From Catelliglobosispora koreensis DSM 44566 (GTDB taxonomy: Bacteria; Actinomycetota; Actinomycetes; Mycobacteriales; Micromonosporaceae), in assembly GCF_000379685.1 (NCBI RefSeq), contig NZ_KB903261.1, positions 310,097-374,096 of the forward strand: a DNA stretch of 64,000 bases, in the 5' to 3' direction. The position numbers and the translations under genes were made by a program. Below the pieces are notes generated by a model. That model had not been told where the DNA came from. It saw nothing but the letters and a program-made list of their open reading frames with translations, and made no database searches. Shown piece after piece: positions 45,970 through 54,939 of this stretch (positions are counted from its first letter, which is position 1; every line of letters starts with the position of its first letter).

Positions 45970-47889
45970 ATGCGGACCCGCTGGCTTGTGCTGTCGATCT
46001 GGCTCGCGCTGACCATCGCCGGTGGCGTATTCGGCGGGCAGGTCTTCGATAAGGCCGCCCCGGTCGACGAGCTGAGTGCCTCTGCCGAAGCTATGCGCGC
46101 AGAGGCCCGGCTCGACGAGATCGAACCCGAGGGCACGGTCATCCTCGCGGTGACTAAGGACCGGGAGCCGTTCGATCCGGAACTGGTCGCCAGCGTGACC
46201 GAGGTGACCAAAGCGCTCGCAGGCATCGCCAAGGTCGAGAGCATCTACAACACCCCGGGCGGCGGGATCGGCCGTGACACCAAGAGCACCCTGATCCGGG
46301 CCGAGCTGCTCGACCCGCGCTACGAAGAGCAAGTCATCGCGGAGCTTCGCAAGATCAAAGCGCCGCGGGTACTGGTCGGCGGGCAAAGCGTGGCCGAGAA
46401 GGAATTCGCCGATCAAGCCGTGCGGGACGCGGCCCTTGGCGAGTCAGTCGCGATCGCCGTGCTGATCGTCTTGCTGTTCGTCATCTTCCGCCGGACCGTC
46501 CCCGTGCTGATCGTCATGGGAGCCGCGCTCGCCTCGATAACGGTGACCCTGCTCGTGTTGCGGGGCCTGGCAGAGGTGACGACGGTCAGCGAATTCGCCC
46601 TGAACGTCGTGACCTTGCTCGGCCTGGGACTGACCGTCGACTATGCGTTGCTCATGGTGTGGCGCTATCGCGAAGACGGTTCCGCCGGCCGGGTCAAGCG
46701 CACGGTGCTGATTTCCGGTGCTGCCATTGCGCTTTCGCTGGCGGCTCTCATGGTCTTTGGTGAGCCGTTGCTGGCGTCGATGGCACTCGGTGGCCTGGCG
46801 GCCGCGGTTGTCTCGACCGCAGTGGCGTTAACGCTCGTCCCGATGCTGATCAACCTTGGTGCGAAAAGGATTCCACCCGCTACCAAGCCCACTTTCACGT
46901 TGCTTCCCCGGCTCGCTTCATATGCGCTGGGGCGGCCAGGCCCGGTCGCGTTCGGTGCGGTAGTGGTGCTGCTGCTCCTGTCACTGCCTTTCCTCGGGGT
47001 GAACGTGCGTGGCACCGACGCTCGCATTCTTCCGGCGGCAAGTGAGGCGCGTCAGGTGTACGAGGAAGTCCTGAACACCTTCAGGCACGGAAGGCCGGAA
47101 CCGGTGGTGGTCATCGTCGAGCGCGACGCGACCGGGGCCGAGATGCGCGACTACCTGAACAAGCTGAATCAGCTGGACGGCGTCGCGCTCATGGAACCCC
47201 GGATCGAGATGCCGCCGAACGTCACGGTCATCGATCTGATTCCGGACAGTGAAGCCGTGGCGCAAGATGTCGTGCGGGCGGCGCGCGCCGTGCCGGTCAA
47301 CGCCTCCGTCCTCGTGGGTGGGACAGCCGCCGAGACCGTGGACTATCGCGATTCCGTGCTGGGCAAGCTGCCGCTCGTGCTGGCCGTGCTCTTTGCCGTC
47401 ATGCTCGGCCTGCTGTTCCTGCTGACCGGATCGCTGATCATCCCGGTCAAAGCGTTCCTGCTGAACCTGCTTCCCCTGGCGGCATCGCTCGGTGTGCTGA
47501 CCCTCGTGTTCGGCACCCTCGACATGACGACCCCGGTGCTGTTGTTCGTGTTCATCTTCGGGCTGTCCATGGACTATGAGGTGTTCCTGCTGGCCCGGAT
47601 CACCGAGGCCTATCGCTCCACAAAGGACAATGACGGGGCGATTTTGAAGGGCATCGTGGGTACTGGACCGGTCGTGACCGCGGCCGCGGCCTGCCTCGTG
47701 GTGGTGTTCCTCGGGTTCCTGCTCGGTGAGCTGGCTCCGGTCAAGGAGATCGGCTTGGGGATGGCCGTAGCCTTGATCATCGATGTAACGATAGTGCGTG
47801 GCCTGCTGCTTCCCTCCGTCATGAAGTTACTCGGAGGGTGGAACTGGTGGCCCGGGGGCCGTAGTGTTGGCGGCCATGACCCCCGATGA
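45970..47889 (+). CDS. MMPL/RND-family membrane transporter
   Basis: 639 residues, ATG 45970. Two homologous halves each have an extracytoplasmic loop and about five to six helices. The first helix is VLSIWLALTIAGGVFGG. RND/MMPL motifs are GLGLTVDYALLMVWRYRE in the first half and GLSMDYEVFLLARITEAY in the second, with Asp-Tyr pairs as in proton-coupled MmpL proteins. Likely exports a lipid or drug. It starts 34 bp after the dehydrogenase gene with no clear ribosome-binding site. Its last 14 bp overlap the following regulator gene, which may control it. Confidence 0.9.
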   Translation: MRTRWLVLSIWLALTIAGGVFGGQVFDKAAPVDELSASAEAMRAEARLDEIEPEGTVILAVTKDREPFDPELVASVTEVTKALAGIAKVESIYNTPGGGIGRDTKSTLIRAELLDPRYEEQVIAELRKIKAPRVLVGGQSVAEKEFADQAVRDAALGESVAIAVLIVLLFVIFRRTVPVLIVMGAALASITVTLLVLRGLAEVTTVSEFALNVVTLLGLGLTVDYALLMVWRYREDGSAGRVKRTVLISGAAIALSLAALMVFGEPLLASMALGGLAAAVVSTAVALTLVPMLINLGAKRIPPATKPTFTLLPRLASYALGRPGPVAFGAVVVLLLLSLPFLGVNVRGTDARILPAASEARQVYEEVLNTFRHGRPEPVVVIVERDATGAEMRDYLNKLNQLDGVALMEPRIEMPPNVTVIDLIPDSEAVAQDVVRAARAVPVNASVLVGGTAAETVDYRDSVLGKLPLVLAVLFAVMLGLLFLLTGSLIIPVKAFLLNLLPLAASLGVLTLVFGTLDMTTPVLLFVFIFGLSMDYEVFLLARITEAYRSTKDNDGAILKGIVGTGPVVTAAAACLVVVFLGFLLGELAPVKEIGLGMAVALIIDVTIVRGLLLPSVMKLLGGWNWWPGGRSVGGHDPR

Positions 47890-50275
47890 TGCACCGAGCG
47901 CCAGTTTCGCGGCGCTTCTGCGTGCGCATCGGCACTCCTCCGGGCTCACCCAGGCCGAGCTGGCCGAACGCGCTGGCCTAGGCGAGCGGACCGTCAGGGA
48001 TCTTGAGCGTGGCAGAGCGGCACGCCCGCAGCGCTCGACCGTGGAGTTGCTGGGCGGGGCGCTCGGCTTGAATCAGCCCGAGCAGGCGACGTTCCTCGCC
48101 GCAGCCCGGGGCCAGATCCCGGTTCAACGGCAGCAGCCCGTGATCAGCCTGCCCCAGCCGCCCGAGCTGCTGGGCCGCGAGAGCGAGATCGGGGTGCTCA
48201 CGGGGCACCTGGTGAACCAGCCAGGTCTGACGACGCTCGTTGGGCTAGCTGGGGTCGGCAAAAGCGTGCTGGCGTGGACGGTCGCGAGCCGCCTCGAGCC
48301 GTATTTCCCCGGTGGTGTGGCGGGCATCAACCTCGCTGAGAGCGACACCGTCGGCGACATCATCCAAGTCATCTGTGCCGTGTTCGGCATCGCGCGCAAA
48401 TCGCAGATCCCGGCGCGGGTCAAAGAACCGATCTTGCTGCTTGCCGACGGCGTCGACCGGGCGAGTGGCCCGTTAGCGGAAGCCCTCGCTGAGCTTTTGG
48501 AGCTGGCTCCGCACCTGCGTGTGCTGGCCTCGGCGCGAGCGCCACTCGGGTTGCCCGGCGAGACGGTCTGGCCCGTGAGCCCGCTCGCGCTGCCACCGGC
48601 GAGCGCGTTGACGCTCGCTGAAGTTCTCGAATATCCGGCAAGCGCTCTATTTATCGCCAGGTGGAGTCAAGTGCGCGGCCAGCCCCCGGGCGACATCGAG
48701 ATCTCCGCCCTCGTCGCGCTCGTGCGCCGGCTCGGCGGTCTGCCTTTGGCTATCGAACTCGCCGCCGCCCGTGGACGGGTGCTTGACCCGCCGGAGATGC
48801 TGGTCCGTTACGGCGACCGGCTTTTGGAACTCGGGTCAGACGCCACCACAACGCTGCGCGATGTCGTGACCGCCAGCTATCGCCTGCTCGAACCGGCGCA
48901 CAGGCAAGCCCTGCGCTGGCTGTCGGGCTTCGGCTACCGCTGGTCCATCGAGCTGGCCGAAGAGCTGCTCGGCCCGGACTATGACGTGGTCCCGGTTCTT
49001 GAACGGCTGGTGGAGCTGGGCCTGGTGCAGGTCCGTGGCTCGGGTGCGATGCGGTTCCTTCTGCTTGACGTGGTGAAGGCCTACGCGCGTGAGCAGGCTA
49101 AGGCGGCCGGTGAGCGCGAGGAAATCCAGCGCCAGCACGGTGTTGTGTTCGCCCGTTACGCCGCTCGCATCGCCCCTGACCTGACCGGAACGAAGCTCAC
49201 GAGCGCGGTGTCCAGATTGGACGATGTGGCCGGCGATCTATGGTCGGCCCTGGCCTACTCCACCGACCACGACCCACACACCGCGCTGTGCCTTGCCTCC
49301 AAACTGCCGCGGTGGTGGCGTTTCCGGGGTCGCGATCAGCAGGGCCGCCGCTGGCTAACCCGGTTGCTCGAAGACCCACGGACAGCCGACGCTCCAGAAA
49401 ACGTGCGAACCTGGGCCGAGCTTGGGGTTGCTCAGCTGGCCATGGAACACGATGCGGGGCTTGAGGAAATCAGCCGCGCTGAGTACGCCTTGCAGCAGTT
49501 CATGCTCGAAGGCGATGTCACGGGCGAGCTAGCTGCCCGCACGCTGTTGCTCGTTATCAACCAGGGTGCCGGGCGTTACGACGATGCGCGCCGGCAAGGT
49601 GAGGCGTCACTGGCCTTGGCCACCAAGACCGGCCGTGTCAGGGACATGGCGGTCGCGCAACACAACCTCATCTGGCACGACCTGCGCAACGCTGACCTGG
49701 TTAACGCGCAGCGGCGGCTGGCCGCGGTCGACCGGTTGTCCGTGCGGTGCGGCGACCACCAGTTGCGGGCTCTCGCGCGGGCCAACTTGGCTGAAGTGTT
49801 GCGATTGGACGAACGCTATAGCGAGTCGATCCGGGTCGCGATGCAAGCGGCGGAGATGCTGGCCGAAGTCGGGCACCCGGCTCAGCGGCGCAAGCTGCAG
49901 GGCGTGATCGGCCTGGCTTACGCCCTCAGCGGCGCACTTGATGATGCCGAGAAGGTCCTGGTTGATATGCGGGCCAGTCAGCTCACCCCAGCTGCCACCG
50001 AGACCGGGGAAGACTGGGATACCACCATGATCGAGGCGACGCTCGCGGGGCAGCGTGGCGAACGCATGCTTGCCGCCACTTGGTTCTCGGCCGCGGCACA
50101 GGCTGGCGCGCGCGGGACCGACAAGCGCGATGTCGCCGAGGCTCTCGTCGGGTTGATCTCGATGAGTGACGACACGGAGCCCACGCGCGCTCAACTAAGA
50201 GAGTTGTGCGAACAGACCGGGATCACGCTGACTCCACGCGAGCTGCGGATCGCCGGGCTAAAAGAGCTGGACTAG
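47876..50275 (+). CDS. HTH-NB-ARC-TPR (STAND) transcriptional regulator
   Basis: 799 residues from ATG 47876 (an in-frame GTG at 47864 is possible). An XRE helix-turn-helix (about 8-65: LLRAHRHSSGLTQAELAERAGLGERTVRDLERG) is followed by a STAND NTPase with P-loop GLAGVGKSVLAW (near residue 122), LLLADGVDR, and the LGGLPLAIELAAAR motif of NB-ARC ATPases. A winged-helix part and about 350 residues of TPR-like helices (for example ARANLAEVLRLDERYSESIRVAM) complete it. Such proteins usually gate secondary-metabolite or export genes. It overlaps the MMPL gene by 14 bp, so the two are coupled. Confidence 0.9.
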   Translation: MTPDDAPSASFAALLRAHRHSSGLTQAELAERAGLGERTVRDLERGRAARPQRSTVELLGGALGLNQPEQATFLAAARGQIPVQRQQPVISLPQPPELLGRESEIGVLTGHLVNQPGLTTLVGLAGVGKSVLAWTVASRLEPYFPGGVAGINLAESDTVGDIIQVICAVFGIARKSQIPARVKEPILLLADGVDRASGPLAEALAELLELAPHLRVLASARAPLGLPGETVWPVSPLALPPASALTLAEVLEYPASALFIARWSQVRGQPPGDIEISALVALVRRLGGLPLAIELAAARGRVLDPPEMLVRYGDRLLELGSDATTTLRDVVTASYRLLEPAHRQALRWLSGFGYRWSIELAEELLGPDYDVVPVLERLVELGLVQVRGSGAMRFLLLDVVKAYAREQAKAAGEREEIQRQHGVVFARYAARIAPDLTGTKLTSAVSRLDDVAGDLWSALAYSTDHDPHTALCLASKLPRWWRFRGRDQQGRRWLTRLLEDPRTADAPENVRTWAELGVAQLAMEHDAGLEEISRAEYALQQFMLEGDVTGELAARTLLLVINQGAGRYDDARRQGEASLALATKTGRVRDMAVAQHNLIWHDLRNADLVNAQRRLAAVDRLSVRCGDHQLRALARANLAEVLRLDERYSESIRVAMQAAEMLAEVGHPAQRRKLQGVIGLAYALSGALDDAEKVLVDMRASQLTPAATETGEDWDTTMIEATLAGQRGERMLAATWFSAAAQAGARGTDKRDVAEALVGLISMSDDTEPTRAQLRELCEQTGITLTPRELRIAGLKELD

Positions 50276-50630
50276 GAGAAAAGTAAGGCGCGGGCGGTCC
50301 CCCCGACGTAGCCCCAGTCTCCCCGTCGTCTCCGCCCGCGCCAAATGCGCCCCCGCGCTGGTTCCCGAAAGAACCGCCCAGTTTCCCGCTGGTAGCGGGT
50401 CGCCCTCCCCAAGGGACCTTGACGTTAGCAACCTAGAGCAAGTGTTTTGTCGGCTTTAGCGGCTTTAGCGGAACAGCCGGGCCACTTCTGCCGGGGATTC
50501 TGCCGGTGGTCGGACGCGGTGTGCCACATCGGCTAGCGGGGGTAATTGGTGGCCTACTCGCGAGTCGATCGTCGTCAGTGGAAAGTACTCTGAGAGTTCA
50601 CTCGGTCACAGTGCGTCGGGGAGGGCGTCC
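50276..50630. other. 355-bp intergenic region with long inverted repeat
   Basis: No gene seen. GGCGCGGGCGG (50287-50297) pairs with CCGCCCGCGCC (50332-50342) around a C-rich 34-nt interior containing a weaker CGACG/CGTCG pair; this may be a terminator for the regulator gene. Further along are a short direct repeat CGGCTTTAG and the palindrome ACTCGCGAGT (50556-50565), also present at 38419-38428 before tetR. The right end must hold the promoter of the ligase gene. Confidence 0.5.
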
Positions 50631-52109
50631 ATGGGCAAGGAGATCTCACGGGGGACGTTCAGTCGCGAGGAACGAGAGCAGTACCGGTACAAGGTGCGCC
50701 GCTGCTTAGATGTTTTCGCGTTGATGCTGGATGACTTCAGCTTCGACGCTGACCATCCCATGACTGGGTTGGAAATCGAACTGAACTTAATCGATGCCGA
50801 CCGGCAGCCAGCGATGCGTAACGCCGAAGTACTCGCTCAGATGAACGACAGGTATTTCCAGTCCGAGTTAGGCCGGTTCAACCTAGAGCTCAACGTGCCG
50901 CCACGGCTCATCGCCGGGGAAGGGCTCGTTCGCTACGGCGAGTTCATCAGCAACTCGCTGGAAAACGCGAACAAGCACGCCAAGGGGTTCGACACCGAAC
51001 TTGTCATGATCGGGATCTTGCCGACCCTCACCACGGATCACACGATTCACGCCAACCTTTCCGAGACGGGGCGCTACCGGGTTCTCAACGAGGAGATCCT
51101 GACGGTCCGCGGCGAGCAGATTGGCTTGGACATCCGCGGCGTGGATCACCTGCGTGTGCGCACGGACTCGATCGCTCCGGAAGCCGCCTGCACCAGCCTG
51201 CAATTCCACCTGCAGGTCTCACCAGGGGAGTTTGCGAATTACTGGAATGCCTCGCAGGTAATTGCCAGTCTCCAAATAGCGGTCGGGGCCAACTCTCCTT
51301 ATCTGTTCGGTCACCAGCTTTGGTCGGAGACCCGGGTCGCGCTTTTCGAGCAGGCCACCGACACCCGGCCGGATGAGCTAAAAGCCCAGGGGGTACGCCC
51401 ACGGGTGTGGTTTGGAGAGCGCTGGATTACCTCCATTTTCGACTTGTTCGAAGAGAACGTGCGCTACTTCCCGCCCTTGCTGTCCATCTCGGACCCAGAG
51501 GATCCGCTGCAAGTGCTGCGGGCCGGAGGCGTGCCGCAGCTCAACGAATTGCGGCTGCACAACGGAACCATCTACCGCTGGAACCGTCCCGTTTACGACA
51601 TCATGGGTGGCCGTCCACACCTTCGCGTGGAGAACAGGGTGCTTCCCGCTGGGCCCACTGTCGTGGACATGATGGCCAACGCGGCGCTGTATTTCGGTCT
51701 CGTGCACATCGTGGCCGAAGACGACAGGCCACTGTGGACACAGATGCCGTTCACCGTCGCCGAGGACAACTTCCACGCCGCCAGCCGCCGGGGCATCACA
51801 GCGCCGGTGTGGTGGCCGAGGCTCGGCGAGATCCGGGCGACCAGGCTACTGCTGGATCACCTGCTGCCACGGGCCTACGAAGGTTTGGACCGTTTCGGTG
51901 TCGAACCAGAGCTGCGCGACAGCCTGCTCGGGATCATCGAGGCGCGCTGTCTCACCGAGCGCAACGGGTCGTCCTGGCAAGTCGAGATGGTGACAGGGTT
52001 GGAGGCCCGTGGGCGTACGCGTCAGCAGGCTCTTCAGGAGATGCTCGCGCGCTATGCCGAACTGCAACGAGCGAACGAACCAGTGCACACTTGGCCCGTT
52101 GAGTATTGA
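50631..52109 (+). CDS. Glutamate-cysteine-ligase-family carboxylate-amine ligase
   Basis: 492 residues, ATG 50631 with GGGGAGGG upstream. GCS2-type features: TGLEIELNLID near the N-terminus (metal/glutamate binding), the FNLELNVPPR segment, CTSLQFHLQV, and VENRVLPAGPTVVDMMANAALYFGLV. This fold joins an amine to a carboxylate with ATP. Possible roles include an ergothioneine EgtA-like or other gamma-glutamyl ligase; actinomycetes usually rely on mycothiol, so glutathione synthesis is not assumed. It stands alone, followed 23 bp later by the CapA-like gene. Confidence 0.85.
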   Translation: MGKEISRGTFSREEREQYRYKVRRCLDVFALMLDDFSFDADHPMTGLEIELNLIDADRQPAMRNAEVLAQMNDRYFQSELGRFNLELNVPPRLIAGEGLVRYGEFISNSLENANKHAKGFDTELVMIGILPTLTTDHTIHANLSETGRYRVLNEEILTVRGEQIGLDIRGVDHLRVRTDSIAPEAACTSLQFHLQVSPGEFANYWNASQVIASLQIAVGANSPYLFGHQLWSETRVALFEQATDTRPDELKAQGVRPRVWFGERWITSIFDLFEENVRYFPPLLSISDPEDPLQVLRAGGVPQLNELRLHNGTIYRWNRPVYDIMGGRPHLRVENRVLPAGPTVVDMMANAALYFGLVHIVAEDDRPLWTQMPFTVAEDNFHAASRRGITAPVWWPRLGEIRATRLLLDHLLPRAYEGLDRFGVEPELRDSLLGIIEARCLTERNGSSWQVEMVTGLEARGRTRQQALQEMLARYAELQRANEPVHTWPVEY

Positions 52110-52120
52110 CAAGTTTGCGT

Positions 52121-52126
52121 TAATCT
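52121..52126 (+). promoter_or_regulatory. Possible -10 element for a leaderless CapA transcript
   Basis: TAATCT fits the actinobacterial TANNNT pattern and ends 6 nt before the GTG start codon, which would put +1 at or near the start codon. No ribosome-binding site is visible. Confidence 0.4.
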
Positions 52127-52132
52127 AACGCC

Positions 52133-53356
52133 GTGTCCGACCGGCCAACGCGAAACACATTCATCGCCCTGACCGCGGTGACCGCCACCGTGGCCGGTGC
52201 GGGCCTGCTGCTTTACGGCATGATCCGCAAGTTTGACGTCGCACAAGCTAACCCGGCGCCGAAGGCTTCGGCTTCGCCTTCTTCGGCGCCGGCAAAGCCC
52301 CGTCAGCTGACGGTGCTCGGCGCGGGTGACGTGATCGTGCATCCGCCCGTGTGGGACCAGGCGCGTCTCGACAGTGGCGGCACGGGTTATGACTTCTCGC
52401 CGATCCTCGAACACGTCAGCGGCACCATCGCCGGCGCCGATCTGGCGTTATGCCACTTGGAAACCCCTGTGGCCACGGCTGGTGCCATGCCCTCGGGCTT
52501 TCCGTCGTTCAACGTTCCGCCGGAAGTGCTTGATGGGCTAAAGAAAGCGGGCTTTGACGGTTGCTCGACTGCGTCGAATCATCTTCTCGACAAAGGCACC
52601 GACGGTCTGGTCCGGACACTCAACGCGATGGAGAAGGCTGGGCTTGGCAACGCCGGGACAGCCCGCACCGCGGAGGAAGCGGCCACCCCGAAGATCTATG
52701 ACGTACGCGGGATAAAGGTCGCGCATCTGGCCTATACCTATAGCACCGGTTCCGTGAAGCTTCCGGCCGGCAAGGAATATATGGTCAGCATCATCAAGCC
52801 CGATGTCATCAAAGCGGCGGCACGCAAAGCTAAAGAGGCCAAAGCCGACATTGTCGTGCTCAGCATGCACTGGGGCACGGAAAACCAGCACGAGCCCAAC
52901 GCCGACCAGCAGCGCTGGGCGACGGAGCTGCTCGGGTCACCCGACATCGACCTCATCCTGGGCACCAATACCCACTCGGTGCAGGCGATGGAAAAGCTCG
53001 GCGACAAATGGGTCGCCTATGGACTCGGCAATCAGGTCTCCCGGCACTCCGAGAACCTCGAATCGAGCCGCGAGGGCATCATGGCCCGGATGACCCTCAC
53101 CGAAACCGCGCCCGGCAAGTGGAGCGTGACGACAGCCGAGGCGATTCCCACGTGGACCGAGCAAACACCCAAGCTGCGCGTCATCGAGCTGCCGAAATAC
53201 TTGGCCAATCCAGCCTTGTCAGCGATCACGCGCCGGTTTCACCAGAGCACGCTAGACCGCATCTCCGGCTACCTTCGGCTGCGGGGCGGCGACAAGAGCG
53301 GGCTTGTCATTGTTACTAGCTATAGCGTTTCCCCGTCGCCCTCGCCCTCCCGCTAG
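52133..53356 (+). CDS. CapA-family (PGA_cap) membrane-anchored metallophosphatase-like protein
   Basis: 407 residues, GTG 52133. An N-terminal transmembrane anchor (about 10-30) and a Ser/Pro/Ala-rich linker precede the CapA domain (about 58-330). It shows LTVLGAGDVIVHPPV (equal to the GDxMxH motif), CHLETPV, GFDGCSTASNHLLDKG, VVLSMHWGTE and LILGTNTHSVQ. These are the metal-binding landmarks of the PGA_cap fold, related to poly-gamma-glutamate synthesis protein CapA. The tail after residue 380 is Ser/Pro-rich. No other capsule genes are nearby, so it is likely a wall-associated hydrolase of unknown substrate. Its last 105 bp overlap the opposite gene. Confidence 0.88.
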   Translation: MSDRPTRNTFIALTAVTATVAGAGLLLYGMIRKFDVAQANPAPKASASPSSAPAKPRQLTVLGAGDVIVHPPVWDQARLDSGGTGYDFSPILEHVSGTIAGADLALCHLETPVATAGAMPSGFPSFNVPPEVLDGLKKAGFDGCSTASNHLLDKGTDGLVRTLNAMEKAGLGNAGTARTAEEAATPKIYDVRGIKVAHLAYTYSTGSVKLPAGKEYMVSIIKPDVIKAAARKAKEAKADIVVLSMHWGTENQHEPNADQQRWATELLGSPDIDLILGTNTHSVQAMEKLGDKWVAYGLGNQVSRHSENLESSREGIMARMTLTETAPGKWSVTTAEAIPTWTEQTPKLRVIELPKYLANPALSAITRRFHQSTLDRISGYLRLRGGDKSGLVIVTSYSVSPSPSPSR

Positions 53357-54175
53357 ACCGGCCATCACGACGGAGCCGATCAGCCCAGACAGCACGGCGG
53401 CACTGGGCGCGAACAGATCCGCGGCGAAGGCTGGGCTGGTGAGCAGATAAGCGCCCGCTAGCAGGGCTGGCCCAGCGGCACCGGAGATGGCTGCCGCGGC
53501 CCGGCTGCCGCTCGTGCGTGCGTAGGGCCACGCCGACAACGCTCCAATCACGAGCGTCGCCACCATCAGCATCACCGCACCGGGCAGGTAAATGTCGCGG
53601 TAGGTCGGGCCGGCGATCGTCACGTGCCACACACCCAGCTCCGCGACGGTCAGCCCACGGTCGGCCGCCTGAGAATCCGCGAAGGTGATCGCGGCCAGGA
53701 GCCACAGCCAGCCGGTCGTGGCGAGAACGTTCACTGCAGCTGGGCGCACATGCACCACGGCGAACGCGATGAACAAACCCAGCAGGACACCCGCGATGCC
53801 GTACCCGCCAACGATCATCTGCGGGGCGAAGGTGTCGGCCCGCACAGCGGCCCGCGCCGGGAACGCGATGATCAGTGACACGAGCACACCGCCAAGCGCG
53901 GCGCTGAGCACGATCGCGATGCGAAGCAGCAAACGCGACAGTGCCGACAATCCGACACTGCGGTCGGCCACGATCGCGCCGATCACCACGCTGGTCGCGG
54001 TGATCCACACTGTCCACGCCAGACTCGCTAGCCAAGCGGCGTCACCTGGGTCGGTGATCGTGGGCAGCCAAGAGAAAACACCGAGGCTATAGCCGATGCC
54101 GAGCTGTGCGGCACCCGCCATGGCGGTGGCGCCGAAGGCGGTCGCCATCCGCTGAGCCATCTGGGACAGGGGCAT
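53252..54175 (-). CDS. Multi-pass membrane protein, unrecognised
   Basis: 307 residues, ATG 54175. About seven to eight hydrophobic helices (for example AWLASLAWTVWITATSVVIGAIV, LLLRIAIVLSAALGGVLVSLIIAF, GGYGIAGVLLGLFIAFAVVHV and VLSGLIGSVVMAGLAGG). A conserved-looking loop reads AELGVWHVTIAGPTYRDIYLPG. The C-terminal tail is cytoplasmic and basic. I do not recognise the family. The gene is convergent with capA and overlaps its 3' end by 105 bp, and is divergent from the PASTA genes. Confidence 0.75.
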   Translation of the reverse strand: MPLSQMAQRMATAFGATAMAGAAQLGIGYSLGVFSWLPTITDPGDAAWLASLAWTVWITATSVVIGAIVADRSVGLSALSRLLLRIAIVLSAALGGVLVSLIIAFPARAAVRADTFAPQMIVGGYGIAGVLLGLFIAFAVVHVRPAAVNVLATTGWLWLLAAITFADSQAADRGLTVAELGVWHVTIAGPTYRDIYLPGAVMLMVATLVIGALSAWPYARTSGSRAAAAISGAAGPALLAGAYLLTSPAFAADLFAPSAAVLSGLIGSVVMAGLAGGRGRRGNAIASNNDKPALVAAPQPKVAGDAV

Positions 54176-54280
54176 GTCCGCACACTATCCCGCACCCGGA
54201 TTCAACGCGAGCTTGGCTCGTGTGGAAGGTTTACTCTTGCCAGGCGTAGGACATCCATCGGCGTACAGCGAGGTCGGGCA

Positions 54281-54904
54281 ATGAAGCGCGGATTCAGTCC
54301 CGCAGCCACAGCAGCGTTTGCCACCACCTTCTTGGTGCTGGCGATCATTGGCTGGTCGATTGGCTGGCTGGCCGGCGGCGCTGGAACTCCGGTGAGCCAG
54401 GAGAGCCCGGAGCCGACAGCGACTTCACGCCCGACCCAGGTGACGAAATCGCCCACGCCCTCACCGGCGCCGTCGAAAACACCGTCCGCTAGCACGACCG
54501 TGGTGAGCACGGCTGACGCTTTCCCGATGCCCAATGTGGTCGGCAAGGAGTTCCGTGAGGCCCGCGCTGAACTGCTCGCCTTGAAGGTCGGCGTAGAGGT
54601 GCACTTCAACACACCGTCGGAGCGTAAGCAGGGGACCGTCGAGCGACAGGAAGCCAAGGCGGGCGTCCTGATCCAAAAAGGATGGACCATGCAGCTTTAC
54701 GTGTCGGGGCCCGCGCCCTACACGACCATGCCAAACGTGGTGGGCAAGGCGTGCACGGCAGCCAAGGATGAGCTGGTCGACATCCATGGCTTTAAGATCG
54801 ATTCGTACCCGAGTGGCACCCGGGGCAAAGTCACGAAGATAGAGCCGACGGCGACCGCGGTTGTGGTGTGGGGAACTTCGGTGAAGCTCTACTGCGTGGA
54901 ATAA
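54281..54904 (+). CDS. PASTA-domain membrane protein without kinase domain (1)
   Basis: 207 residues, ATG 54281. One transmembrane helix (about 10-33), a Pro/Ser/Thr-rich spacer, then two PASTA-like units: PMPNVVGKEFREARAELLALKVGVEV (about 82-145) and TMPNVVGKACTAAKDELVDIHGFKI (about 149-206). PASTA units bind muropeptides or beta-lactam-like ligands in Ser/Thr kinases and PBPs; here the unit is alone outside the membrane with only a 9-residue cytoplasmic part. A similar gene follows 35 bp downstream. Confidence 0.85.
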   Translation: MKRGFSPAATAAFATTFLVLAIIGWSIGWLAGGAGTPVSQESPEPTATSRPTQVTKSPTPSPAPSKTPSASTTVVSTADAFPMPNVVGKEFREARAELLALKVGVEVHFNTPSERKQGTVERQEAKAGVLIQKGWTMQLYVSGPAPYTTMPNVVGKACTAAKDELVDIHGFKIDSYPSGTRGKVTKIEPTATAVVVWGTSVKLYCVE

Positions 54905-54939
54905 GGGTGTCTGTACCGCCGAGGTGATAGGACGGTTAG

